NCBI GenBank assembly: GCA_943914745.1
Contig: CALUDF010000034.1
Span: 1 to 14,844 of the forward strand
DNA length: 14,844 bases
DNA from: an uncultured Bacteriovorax sp.
GTDB taxonomy: Bacteria > Bdellovibrionota > Bacteriovoracia > Bacteriovoracales > Bacteriovoracaceae
Direction of reading: 5' to 3'
Part shown: positions 1 through 6,580 of the stretch, piece after piece
How the letters are laid out: every line of letters starts with the position of its first letter
Position numbering within the stretch: the stretch's first letter is position 1
Program-made: the position numbers and the translations under genes
The notes under the pieces: generated by a model
Seen by the model: the letters and a program-made list of their open reading frames with translations, nothing else
What the model was told of the DNA's origin: nothing
Database searches by the model: none

Positions 1-960
1 ATATTTACACTGTTTATTTTGTCGGGAATTTTATCATCTTGCGTGAGTGATAGTGGAAGTAGTGATTCATCAAATACAGGCACGACTCCAGATGATGGAA
101 GAACCATTTTATCAACCTATTCTGAGAGACCTTTTCCAGTGGACAATCCGTGGAATCAGGATATCTCAAAAGAGCCAGTCGATCCCAACTCCGAGGTCTA
201 CATCAATTCATTAGGAAGAAATGCGACTATGCATCCGGACTTCGGTACATGGTGGGATGGAGCTCCTAATGGGCAGCCTTTCGTAGTTGTTGATAGCTCT
301 CAGAAAAAAGTGCCAGTGACTTTTGAATACGCGAGAGAAAGCGACCCTGGTCCTTATCCTATTCCCGCCGATGCTCCTATTCAAGGCGGGCCAAATGGAA
401 CAGGAGACAGGCATGTGATTGTCGTTGATAAAGATAACAACCTTCTCTATGAACTCTACCGTGCTTTTCCTGATGGCAGAGGTGGATGGAGCGCGGTCTC
501 GGGAGCTGTCTTTGATTTGACGTCAAATAAGTTAAGGCCCGCAGGACATACTTCTGCAGATGCAGCAGGGCTTCCGATTTATCCAGGACTCGTTCGTTAT
601 GATGAGGTGATGGTTAAAGGAGAAATCAATCATGCGATTCGCTTCACCGCCAATAAGACCCGGCATGCTTATGTCTACCCAGCAAGACATGCCGCGGGTA
701 TCTCTAATGACCCTTCACTGCCTCCTATGGGGATGCGTGTGAGGCTTAAGGCAAGTTATGACATCTCAAATTATCCTGAGAGCGTTCAAGTTATCCTGCG
801 CGCTTTAAAGAAGTACGGGATGATTCTTGCTGATAATGGCGCAAGCTGGATGATCAGCGGTGAGCCTAATGACGCCTGGAATGACCAGGAACTCCACACC
901 ATCAAGCAGGTTCCTGGAAGTGCTTTTGAAGTCATTAAGATGGGTGCACTTAATCAATGA
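1..960 (+). CDS. Secreted lipoprotein of unknown function (5' end outside window)
   Basis: The frame is open from base 1, so the true start lies upstream. The first visible codons give a hydrophobic stretch ending in the lipobox Leu-Ser-Ser-Cys (Cys codon 40-42), the end of a type II signal peptide. The TTG at 19 falls inside this signal and is not a credible start. Residue +2 after the Cys is Val, so outer-membrane sorting is plausible. A Ser/Asp/Gly/Thr-rich linker of about 20 residues follows, then a globular domain of roughly 280 residues rich in Trp, Gly and Pro, with conserved-looking pieces such as HAIRFTA, YVYPARH, PPMGMR and KYGMILADNG. I do not recognise the family with certainty and assign no catalytic role. 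It ends 56 bp before the MscS gene on the same strand. Coding status is certain, function unknown. Confidence 0.85.
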   Translation: MFTLFILSGILSSCVSDSGSSDSSNTGTTPDDGRTILSTYSERPFPVDNPWNQDISKEPVDPNSEVYINSLGRNATMHPDFGTWWDGAPNGQPFVVVDSSQKKVPVTFEYARESDPGPYPIPADAPIQGGPNGTGDRHVIVVDKDNNLLYELYRAFPDGRGGWSAVSGAVFDLTSNKLRPAGHTSADAAGLPIYPGLVRYDEVMVKGEINHAIRFTANKTRHAYVYPARHAAGISNDPSLPPMGMRVRLKASYDISNYPESVQVILRALKKYGMILADNGASWMISGEPNDAWNDQELHTIKQVPGSAFEVIKMGALNQ

Positions 961-969
961 TTTTGTTCG

Positions 970-1017
970 TGCAATAAAGTTGACTGAGATAAATCATCTC
1001 TTTTAAACTTTATTGCA
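970..1017. repeat. 12-bp perfect inverted repeat with nested 5-bp stem before mscS-like gene
   Basis: TGCAATAAAGTT (970-981) and AACTTTATTGCA (1006-1017) are perfect inverted repeats. Inside them GAGAT (986-990) and ATCTC (996-1000) can form a second stem. The right arm ends on the A of the ATG at 1017. No T-run follows, so a classic intrinsic terminator on the + strand is unlikely. It could be a structured leader, a protein-binding site or a weak terminator of the lipoprotein gene. The pairing is seen directly; the role is inferred. Confidence 0.6.
980..1009 (+). promoter_or_regulatory. Possible promoter for the MscS-family gene, predicting a leaderless mRNA
   Basis: TTGACT (980-985) resembles a -35 box and TAAACT (1004-1009, 18-bp spacer) is a 4/6 match to a -10 box. 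Transcription would begin near 1016-1017, at the ATG itself. That agrees with the lack of any Shine-Dalgarno before this start. Box matches are moderate and this is a prediction only. Confidence 0.35.
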
Positions 1018-2183
1018 TGTTTAGTGATTACACATTCCACATCAAGGCCTTGATCAATTTGGGAATTTCCGTTGGGATCATCGTTGCCATTTTCTATGTC
1101 TGTCAGCTTCTCTTGAAGATTTTGGCGAAAAAAGAGAATGCGTGGCTGAGACCCATTCACGTTAAGAACAATGAAATCGTCTCGGTCAAAATGATGTCGA
1201 TGATTCTCTCTAATGTCGTCAGGGTCCTTCAATGGGTGCTCATTTTATCGGCCCTCTATATTTCCATTCCCTATGTCCTCCAAGAGCTCCCAAGCACCCA
1301 TGATTATGCTGTGACATTGATGGATTCTGTCCAAAAAAACCTTTGGAAGGTGGGAGATGGATTCTTAAATTTCATTCCTAATGTCTTCTTTATTGCCTTT
1401 ATCATCTTTATCACCAGAGGCTTGATAAAATTCTTGAAATTCATTTTTTTGAAAATCGAAAGAGGAGATTTGGTCATCGATGGCTTTTATGCAGAATGGG
1501 CCAACACCACTTTTCAGCTCCTGCGATTCTTGATTTGCATGTTTGCCTTGGTGATTGTTTATCCATACCTGCCAGGGGCGGGGACAAAAGCGCTTGAAGG
1601 CGTTTCGGTTTTTGTGGGTCTTATGATCTCACTGGGCTCTTCTTCGGCCATCGCTAACATTATCGCAGGTGTCATGATCAGCTACATGCGTGCCTTCAGG
1701 ATTGGCGACTATGTCAAGATTGGAGACTCCATGGGAAAAGTGGTCGATAAGGGATTGATCGTCACGAAGATCATGACTTATAAGAATGAGGAAATCACTA
1801 TTCCAAACACTCAGATTTTGAGCTCACAGGTGACAAACTACACAACTGAAGCCCAGGCAAGCAACTTGATTCTCTACACGACCATTACTATTGGTTATGA
1901 TACACCTTGGCCGAAGGTGCATAAGATGATGATTGAAGCTGCCGAAAGATCTTCTTTGATCTCAAAGGCAAAGAAGCCCTTTGTGCTCCAGACGGCACTA
2001 AATGATTACCATATATCTTACCAGCTCAACGCCTTCACTGAGCATGAGGATCAGATTCCTGGCGCTTATTCTGAGCTTCACCAAAACCTCCAACACGTCT
2101 TCTCTGAAAACAAAGTGGAGATCATGTCTCCAGGGTTTACGGTACTTAGAAACCAGCCCAAGGACACCACTCCAATTCTCTGA
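1017..2183 (+). CDS. MscS-family mechanosensitive ion channel
   Basis: A 388-residue membrane protein. Hydrophobic segments lie at about residues 12-36, 62-88, 115-140, 166-185 and 195-225. The last is the Gly/Ala/Ser-rich pore helix of the MscS family, with LGSSSAIANIIAGVMI at about 206-221. The MscS beta domain follows (RIGDYVKIGDSMGKV, then ITIPNTQILSSQVTNYT, about 228-276), and a C-terminal alpha/beta domain runs to about 380. Channels of this family open under membrane tension and release solutes on osmotic downshock. It is longer than E. coli MscS (286 aa) because of extra N-terminal helices. ATG 1017 is the first usable start after an in-frame TAA at 990-992, and the next Met lies beyond the first membrane helix, so the start is well constrained despite having no ribosome binding site. 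Ion selectivity cannot be told from sequence. Confidence 0.93.
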   Translation: MFSDYTFHIKALINLGISVGIIVAIFYVCQLLLKILAKKENAWLRPIHVKNNEIVSVKMMSMILSNVVRVLQWVLILSALYISIPYVLQELPSTHDYAVTLMDSVQKNLWKVGDGFLNFIPNVFFIAFIIFITRGLIKFLKFIFLKIERGDLVIDGFYAEWANTTFQLLRFLICMFALVIVYPYLPGAGTKALEGVSVFVGLMISLGSSSAIANIIAGVMISYMRAFRIGDYVKIGDSMGKVVDKGLIVTKIMTYKNEEITIPNTQILSSQVTNYTTEAQASNLILYTTITIGYDTPWPKVHKMMIEAAERSSLISKAKKPFVLQTALNDYHISYQLNAFTEHEDQIPGAYSELHQNLQHVFSENKVEIMSPGFTVLRNQPKDTTPIL

Positions 2184-2252
2184 TGATGTTTCTTACATAC
2201 CCATAAATCCTAGAGATGGCCGCCTCAAATTGTTGCACTTAAATTATTCTTC

Positions 2253-2298
2253 AGAAGCTGATATGAATCATGGTTCTTAGATGGAAAAGTTCTATTAT
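2253..2298 (+). promoter_or_regulatory. FNR-type promoter of HiPIP-hemN: operator plus -10 box
   Basis: CTGAT-ATGA-ATCAT (2258-2271) has both inner half-sites TGAT and ATCA of the FNR/FixK consensus, with the required 4-bp spacer. Its centre is 2264.5. A TATTAT box (2293-2298) predicts a start near 2305-2306, which puts the operator at -41.5, the class II activator position. No TTGACA-like -35 is apparent, as expected for an activator-dependent promoter. The leader to the ATG at 2331 would be about 25 nt and includes the ribosome binding site. The word AAGCTGATAT (2255-2264) recurs before the two regulator-side genes at 12405-12414 and 13203-13212. Confidence 0.65.
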
Positions 2299-2330
2299 GG
2301 GCTTACATAGAAACATTTTTGGAGAAATTT

Positions 2331-2681
2331 ATGAAAGACAAATTGACGAGAAGGTCCTTCTTTCAAATGACGGTTGCCGCGATGGCAGTTGTTCCATTTG
2401 CATTGAAGGCCACTCAATCCCTCGCTGCTGATAGCTGTCCCAAGGGACCTCCTGCAGGTAAGGCCGTTGCTTCTTCGACTGAGGGAATGGGGAAAGGATT
2501 GGAGTATGTTGTAGATGCGAAAACCTCAAAAAACGCCAAGTACAAGGCGGGAATGGATTGTGGTAACTGCAAATTTTACAACGCTGCCAAGGCCGATGGA
2601 GGGTATGCGCCTTGTACGATGATGGGAATGAAATTCGTCTCTACATGTGGATGGTGTAAATCTTATGCAAAAAAAGCATAA
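2331..2681 (+). CDS. High-potential iron-sulfur protein (HiPIP), Tat-exported
   Basis: A 116-residue precursor. The N terminus has a twin-arginine motif (TRRSFFQM, residues 6-13), a hydrophobic core and a likely cleavage site after SLA (about 30-32), so the folded [4Fe-4S] protein would be exported by Tat to the periplasm. The mature C-terminal half shows the HiPIP ligand pattern: Cys77-x2-Cys80, Cys95 and Cys109, ending in the typical GWCxSY segment. Cys36 and Cys106 are extra. HiPIPs carry single electrons between quinol-oxidising complexes and terminal reductases or oxidases. The ATG at 2331 is preferred over the in-frame TTG at 2319 because GGAG at 2321-2324 lies 6 nt ahead of it and the Tat signal then begins normally. 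The gene overlaps hemN by 17 nt and follows an FNR-type promoter. Donation to the cbb3 oxidase encoded nearby is an inference. Confidence 0.92.
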   Translation: MKDKLTRRSFFQMTVAAMAVVPFALKATQSLAADSCPKGPPAGKAVASSTEGMGKGLEYVVDAKTSKNAKYKAGMDCGNCKFYNAAKADGGYAPCTMMGMKFVSTCGWCKSYAKKA

Positions 2682-4005
2682 CGAACTTCTCTTAAAATAC
2701 AATCGCCCCGCTCCAAGATACACCAGCTATCCGCCGGTACCATTTTGGAAAGGGGCGCCGGATGAAGAGATGTGGGCAGGGCATTTGAAGGCCACCTACA
2801 ATGACAAAGAAGGAATGGATCTTTATGTGCATGTTCCTTTTTGTGAAAAGCTCTGCTACTACTGCGGCTGTAACCGCATCATCACTAAAAATCACGACAA
2901 TGAAGAAAAATATGTAGATCTCATTTTAAAAGAGTGGGATCTCTATAAAGCGCAATTGGGCTTTATCCCTCTGATCAATTCTTTGCACTTTGGCGGTGGG
3001 ACGCCGACTTTTTTGTCGGCAAAGAACCTAGAGAGGCTCATTGTTAGCTTGACGGAAAAAAGAAGCCCTACATTCATAGGATCAATAGAGATTGATCCTC
3101 GAACAACTAACCTGGAACATCTGGATTGCTTTAAGCAAAATGGCATTGGGCGAGTTTCATTGGGGATTCAAGATTTTGATAGTGGCGTTCAGGCGGCCAT
3201 CAACAGAAAGCAGTCTTTTGAGATGGTAAAAGATCTTGTCGATGCTCTTCGCGCTCGTGGGATTGAGTCCATTAACTTTGACGTCATTTATGGTTTACCT
3301 AGGCAAAGCGTAGAGACCATCACAAAAACATTTGAACTCATCAGGACCCTTCGGCCAGATTTGATTGCGTATTACAGTTATGCCCACTTGCCAGAGAAAT
3401 TAAAAAATCAGCGATTGATCAGGCCGGAAGAGCTTCCTAGTGCTGAGATCAAACAAGCATTATATGAAAAGGGCAAAGAGCTTTTAGCTCAAGATGGGTA
3501 TGCGGATGTGGGAATGGATCATTTCGCGCTACCTGAAAATTTTCTCTATCAGGCAAAAATAGACAACAGACTTCATCGCAATTTCATGGGATATGTTGAT
3601 AAGAAGTCCAAGATTCTCCTAGGGCTTGGGCCATCGTCAATTTCAGACTCATCTCTAAGCTTCATGCAGAATGAAAAAGGCTTCAATGAGTATGAAATGA
3701 AGATAAACGCGGGGAAGCTCGCGGTGATGAATGGACACGTTCATGAGAGCGCAGACCTTTGTGCCCAAGAGCTCATCTTAAGCTTGATGTGCAAAGATGA
3801 AGGGGAGATAAAGGCAAGTACCCCTCATTTAGATGAAATCGTCAAAGAGTTAAAAGAGTTTGAGCGAGATGGCATTGTGAGTTTAAAAGACAATAGGATC
3901 AAGATCCTTCCTGAAGGAAAGAAGTTCTTAAGAAATGTCGCCATGACTTTCGATTTTTATTTCAGGGAAAAAATGCCAAGAGATAAATTCAGCCAGACAA
4001 TCTAG
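2665..4005 (+). CDS. hemN: Oxygen-independent coproporphyrinogen III oxidase (radical SAM)
   Basis: A 446-residue protein alignable along its whole length with E. coli HemN as I recall it: the N-terminal RYTSYP segment (18-23), the radical SAM Cys motif Cys60-x3-Cys64-x2-Cys67 followed by Gly-Cys69, Tyr54 of the YVHVPFC segment, GGGTPT in the SAM-binding region, DVIYGLP, GMDHFA, and a C terminus ending FSQTI. It converts coproporphyrinogen III to protoporphyrinogen IX without oxygen, in the cytoplasm, and is the heme-synthesis step suited to low oxygen. The ATG at 2665 matches the family N terminus. A GTG at 2647 would add six residues but has no better ribosome binding site. The start lies 17 nt inside the HiPIP gene, so translation is probably coupled and both genes share the upstream FNR-type promoter. 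hemN is a known FNR-family target in many bacteria. Confidence 0.97.
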   Translation: MQKKHNELLLKYNRPAPRYTSYPPVPFWKGAPDEEMWAGHLKATYNDKEGMDLYVHVPFCEKLCYYCGCNRIITKNHDNEEKYVDLILKEWDLYKAQLGFIPLINSLHFGGGTPTFLSAKNLERLIVSLTEKRSPTFIGSIEIDPRTTNLEHLDCFKQNGIGRVSLGIQDFDSGVQAAINRKQSFEMVKDLVDALRARGIESINFDVIYGLPRQSVETITKTFELIRTLRPDLIAYYSYAHLPEKLKNQRLIRPEELPSAEIKQALYEKGKELLAQDGYADVGMDHFALPENFLYQAKIDNRLHRNFMGYVDKKSKILLGLGPSSISDSSLSFMQNEKGFNEYEMKINAGKLAVMNGHVHESADLCAQELILSLMCKDEGEIKASTPHLDEIVKELKEFERDGIVSLKDNRIKILPEGKKFLRNVAMTFDFYFREKMPRDKFSQTI

Positions 4006-4006
4006 C

Positions 4007-4032
4007 AGACCATCTAATTACTTAGATGGTCT
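4007..4032. terminator. Shared stem-loop between convergent hemN and usp genes
   Basis: AGACCATCTAA (4007-4017) and TTAGATGGTCT (4022-4032) form a perfect 11-bp stem with a 4-nt loop. The stem begins 1 nt after the hemN stop, and the stop codon of the convergent usp gene (4018-4020) lies in the loop. The stem is only moderately GC-rich and neither side has a good T-run. A bidirectional terminator or 3'-end stabilising hairpin is the best reading. Confidence 0.6.
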
Positions 4033-4458
4033 TAAAACTAAAATATCACATGGTGAATACTTGCATAGAAAGTCAGTAAATGAGCTGGAGAAGAATCCAG
4101 CGATTCCATGTCTTCCTCTCGTCGCAGTCACGACAAGGTCAGCATTGGTCTGCTCCAAATAGTTTTTAACTTTTGATTCGGGGCTGTGGTCAAAGAAGCA
4201 CTTGAAAACGGCGTTTTGCTCTGAAACTCCAAGCGTCTTTGCTAGGTTCTTTTGAATGGCCACGGCACTTGATTCGATCTCTGCGTATTGCGATTCCACA
4301 GGGTAAATGAAAGCACTCAACTCAGAGTTGTAAACTTGAATCTCGATGACTGTTACAAAGTGAACTTTAGTGTCTTTTAAGTCTAAGTCTCGTTTTAGCT
4401 TGCCCAGAGTTTTGATGCTTTCTTCTTCAAGAGATGTACAGAGAACATAATTTTTCAT
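4018..4458 (-). CDS. Universal stress protein (UspA family), last gene of the cco run
   Basis: A 146-residue protein with a single Usp domain: an N-terminal beta strand (NYVLCTSL), a central alpha/beta core, LVVTATRGRHG at about 108-118 and a final strand CDILVLRP at 137-144. Usp proteins of this size act as cytoplasmic dimers in stress or growth-arrest responses. The ATP-binding variants carry Gly-x2-Gly-x9-Gly-Ser/Thr. Here Gly115-x2-Gly118 is present but the following loop appears about three residues shorter and Ser replaces the last Gly, so ATP binding is doubtful. AAGGAG (4465-4470 on the minus strand) lies 6 nt before the ATG. The gene begins 21 nt after the SafE-like gene, so it probably belongs to the oxidase operon. 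Usp genes are often controlled by oxygen or FNR-type regulators. Confidence 0.9.
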   Translation of the reverse strand: MKNYVLCTSLEEESIKTLGKLKRDLDLKDTKVHFVTVIEIQVYNSELSAFIYPVESQYAEIESSAVAIQKNLAKTLGVSEQNAVFKCFFDHSPESKVKNYLEQTNADLVVTATRGRHGIAGFFSSSFTDFLCKYSPCDILVLRPSK

Positions 4459-4479
4459 AAGAGACTCCTTGGTCTTTTT

Positions 4480-5199
4480 TTAATGACAGGAATGATGAGT
4501 GGCCGGTGCGTGAGAGTCGTGGGGACTTCTCATTTCCTGAAATTTTACCATTCTAAAACTCACTGTCATGACACCGATGACTATTAAACTTATAGCGTAG
4601 GTTCTAGGAAGCTTACTTTTAAAGGGAGAAAGTATCTTTTGAAACAGACTTGGAGCAAGCACCATCGAAGGAAGAGTGCCAAGCCAGAAGAAGAACATGG
4701 ACAGAAGTGCGACAAGGGGATGCTGTAAGGCCATGCCTCCTAAAACGATTCCATAAAGAAGGCCGCAAGGAAGAAAGATGGAGATGAGTCCTGTGAAAAG
4801 AGCTTTTGAAAACCCAGCATTCTTATAGACTAATTTCTTCCATAGAAGGCCATAGAACTTTCCCATGAAAGCGGGCATTGGGAGTTCAGCTTTTTTTCCT
4901 CTCCAATTCTGGATGCCCCAATAAAGAAAAAGAAGTCCGATGGTGACACCAGGAAGAACTGTTATAAGGGGAGAGGTGCTCTCAAATTTGATTAAGCTTC
5001 CTAGAAATCCTGCAAAGAGGCCCAGGAACATGTAGCCAATGAGTCTTCCTATTTGGTAGCGGACGACATCCTTACTCTTATCACAGCTTGCCGTGACGAG
5101 TCCTCCGCACATGCCGACGCAGTGGAGGCTTCCACCAAGGCCTGCAAGGAAGGAGACCCAAGGAAAAAAATGCTGGAAATCAATGGACAGGGCCGACAA
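4480..5199 (-). CDS. DsbD/SafE-like six-helix membrane protein with His/Cys tail, cbb3-associated
   Basis: A 239-residue integral membrane protein with about six helices (roughly 13-36, 50-72, 79-97, 130-155, 158-183, 199-218). It carries GSLHCVGMCGG (23-33) and FLPCGLLYG (142-150), the paired Cys motifs of the family annotated as sulfite exporter TauE/SafE or cytochrome c biogenesis transmembrane region (PF13386). Members are often found beside cbb3 oxidase genes, where copper or thiol handling during assembly is suspected but not settled. The C-terminal tail holds His227, His230, His235, His236, Cys238 and His239, a plausible metal site. The start is TTG at 5199: AAGGAGG (minus strand, 5206-5212) lies 6 nt upstream and no ATG competes. 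It overlaps ccoG by 20 nt, and the reading frames are clearly distinct. Function in copper supply is inferred from the motifs and neighbours. Confidence 0.85.
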   Translation of the reverse strand: MSALSIDFQHFFPWVSFLAGLGGSLHCVGMCGGLVTASCDKSKDVVRYQIGRLIGYMFLGLFAGFLGSLIKFESTSPLITVLPGVTIGLLFLYWGIQNWRGKKAELPMPAFMGKFYGLLWKKLVYKNAGFSKALFTGLISIFLPCGLLYGIVLGGMALQHPLVALLSMFFFWLGTLPSMVLAPSLFQKILSPFKSKLPRTYAISLIVIGVMTVSFRMVKFQEMRSPHDSHAPATHHSCH

Positions 5200-6580
5200 G
5201 CACTACCTCCTTGGTCATGAGAGTTTTTTTAGAAACCTCATCAATGATATCGATATTAATTTTTTTTGTTCCACTCAAGAGAATGTGAGAGTCAAACTTG
5301 AAGAAAGTGATGATCTTCTTTTCATGTTTGGTCATTTCAATCACAGGAGTGGGGGTGATGATTTTAACTTGTGAAGCAAGCTGTGGGTCACTGATTTTGA
5401 TTGAGACTTTGTATTGCTCACTTCCCTGATAATTGAATTTTACCGTAAAGCGGTTGGTGACTGTGGACTCAACATAAGTAAATGTCTCCGCACCTCTTAT
5501 AAAAAGGACTTGCAGGTCGCTGCTCTTATTGAGAAAGAGAGCAAAGGCCAGGATGAAAAAAAGTGAAATGCAGGCATAAACGACCGAGCGGACTGTGACT
5601 GTCTTTCTGGGAATGCCGTTTAGTTCATTTTCAGAACCATAGCGAATAAGACCTGTGGGTTTTTTAATCTTAGTCATGATTTCATCGCAGGCATCGATAC
5701 AGTTCGTGCAGGCGATACATTCAAGCTGAGTGCCACGTCTGATATCAATACCAGTAGGGCAGACCTTCACGCAGTTGTAGCAGTTGATGCAGTCACCTTC
5801 AGCTTCACGCAGAACTCCAGGAGTTCCACGGCGGGGCTCACCACGTTTTTTATCATAAGCAATGATCAGGGAGTTCTCATCCATGATCACTGATTGCATT
5901 CTTCCGTAAGGGCAGGCGATGATGCAGAATTGCTCTCTGAACCATCCAAAGTCAAAAAGAAAGATGGCCGTAATGATCATTGTGGCCATGAAAATACCAA
6001 AGTGCTCGGAAGGAGCATGCATGGTCATGTGAAAGAGTTCGCGAGGACCTAAGAAATACCCCATGAATGTATGGGCGATATGCAGGGAAATGATGGTAAA
6101 GAGCAGCCACTTAATACTTTTCTTGAGGGCCTTCTTAAGACTTAAGGGACTTTCATCAAGAGCTCGTCTCTCTCGTGCAGAGCCTTCTATGAAGGCTTCA
6201 ATTTTTAAGAAAAGACTAGTGATGAAAACAGTTTGTGGGCATCCCCATCCACACCAAACTCTTCCAAAGAGGCTGGTGGCCGCGGCGATAAAAAAGATCA
6301 GGGAGATGACTATAAGAAAAAACAAAATGGGGTCAACTCCATAAAAAGTTGACCCCATGAAAGTAAATTCGCGATTGAAGATGTCGATTAAGAGAGCGGG
6401 TTTATTTTTTATGTAGATCCAGGGAAGAATCAGGTAGAGGGCAATCAATACCCAGTAAACGATGTCTCGTTTGTCCTTCCAAAATCCCTTGACGTCTTCC
6501 GGGTGTAGGTACACCCGGTTGCCGTATTCATCAACAGTACCCAGTCTCTCACTATCTAGTTCAAAGCGATTTTTATTCAT
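5180..6580 (-). CDS. ccoG: CcoG/RdxA/FixG iron-sulfur membrane protein, cbb3 oxidase assembly
   Basis: With the start chosen here the protein has 466 residues. It has membrane segments near 40-57, 84-104, 155-175, 195-213 and 332-350. It shows the family signature VWCGWGCPQTVF (108-119), Cys219-x3-Cys223 in CIIACPYGR, and two ferredoxin-type 4Fe-4S motifs: Cys264/267/270/274 (CINCYNCVKVCP) and Cys288/291/294/298. The C-terminal 110 residues form the Ig-like periplasmic domain typical of this family. CcoG has been implicated in copper reduction for cbb3 assembly. ATG 6580 overlaps the ccoP stop by 8 nt, with AAGGA about 10 nt upstream, which fits translational coupling. An in-frame ATG at 6619 would add 13 residues but extend the overlap to 47 nt. 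In many bacteria ccoH follows ccoG; here the next gene starts 20 nt inside ccoG and is not ccoH. Confidence 0.95.
   Translation of the reverse strand: MNKNRFELDSERLGTVDEYGNRVYLHPEDVKGFWKDKRDIVYWVLIALYLILPWIYIKNKPALLIDIFNREFTFMGSTFYGVDPILFFLIVISLIFFIAAATSLFGRVWCGWGCPQTVFITSLFLKIEAFIEGSARERRALDESPLSLKKALKKSIKWLLFTIISLHIAHTFMGYFLGPRELFHMTMHAPSEHFGIFMATMIITAIFLFDFGWFREQFCIIACPYGRMQSVIMDENSLIIAYDKKRGEPRRGTPGVLREAEGDCINCYNCVKVCPTGIDIRRGTQLECIACTNCIDACDEIMTKIKKPTGLIRYGSENELNGIPRKTVTVRSVVYACISLFFILAFALFLNKSSDLQVLFIRGAETFTYVESTVTNRFTVKFNYQGSEQYKVSIKISDPQLASQVKIITPTPVIEMTKHEKKIITFFKFDSHILLSGTKKINIDIIDEVSKKTLMTKEVVLVGPVH

Noticed and set aside
2002..2280. A 92-codon + strand frame overlapping the end of the MscS gene and the HiPIP upstream region
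   Set aside because: It lies out of frame within the conserved C-terminal part of the channel gene, has no ribosome binding site or family features, and its end covers the FNR-type promoter.
2319..2330. TTG at 2319 as start of the HiPIP gene
   Set aside because: The GGAG that serves the ATG at 2331 would lie within this start, and the extra residues would precede the Tat motif without purpose.
5236..5260. ATGATATCGATATT-like AT palindromes as another FNR-type site
   Set aside because: They fall inside the ccoG coding sequence, lack the TGAT-N4-ATCA spacing, and do not carry the AAGCTGATAT word.
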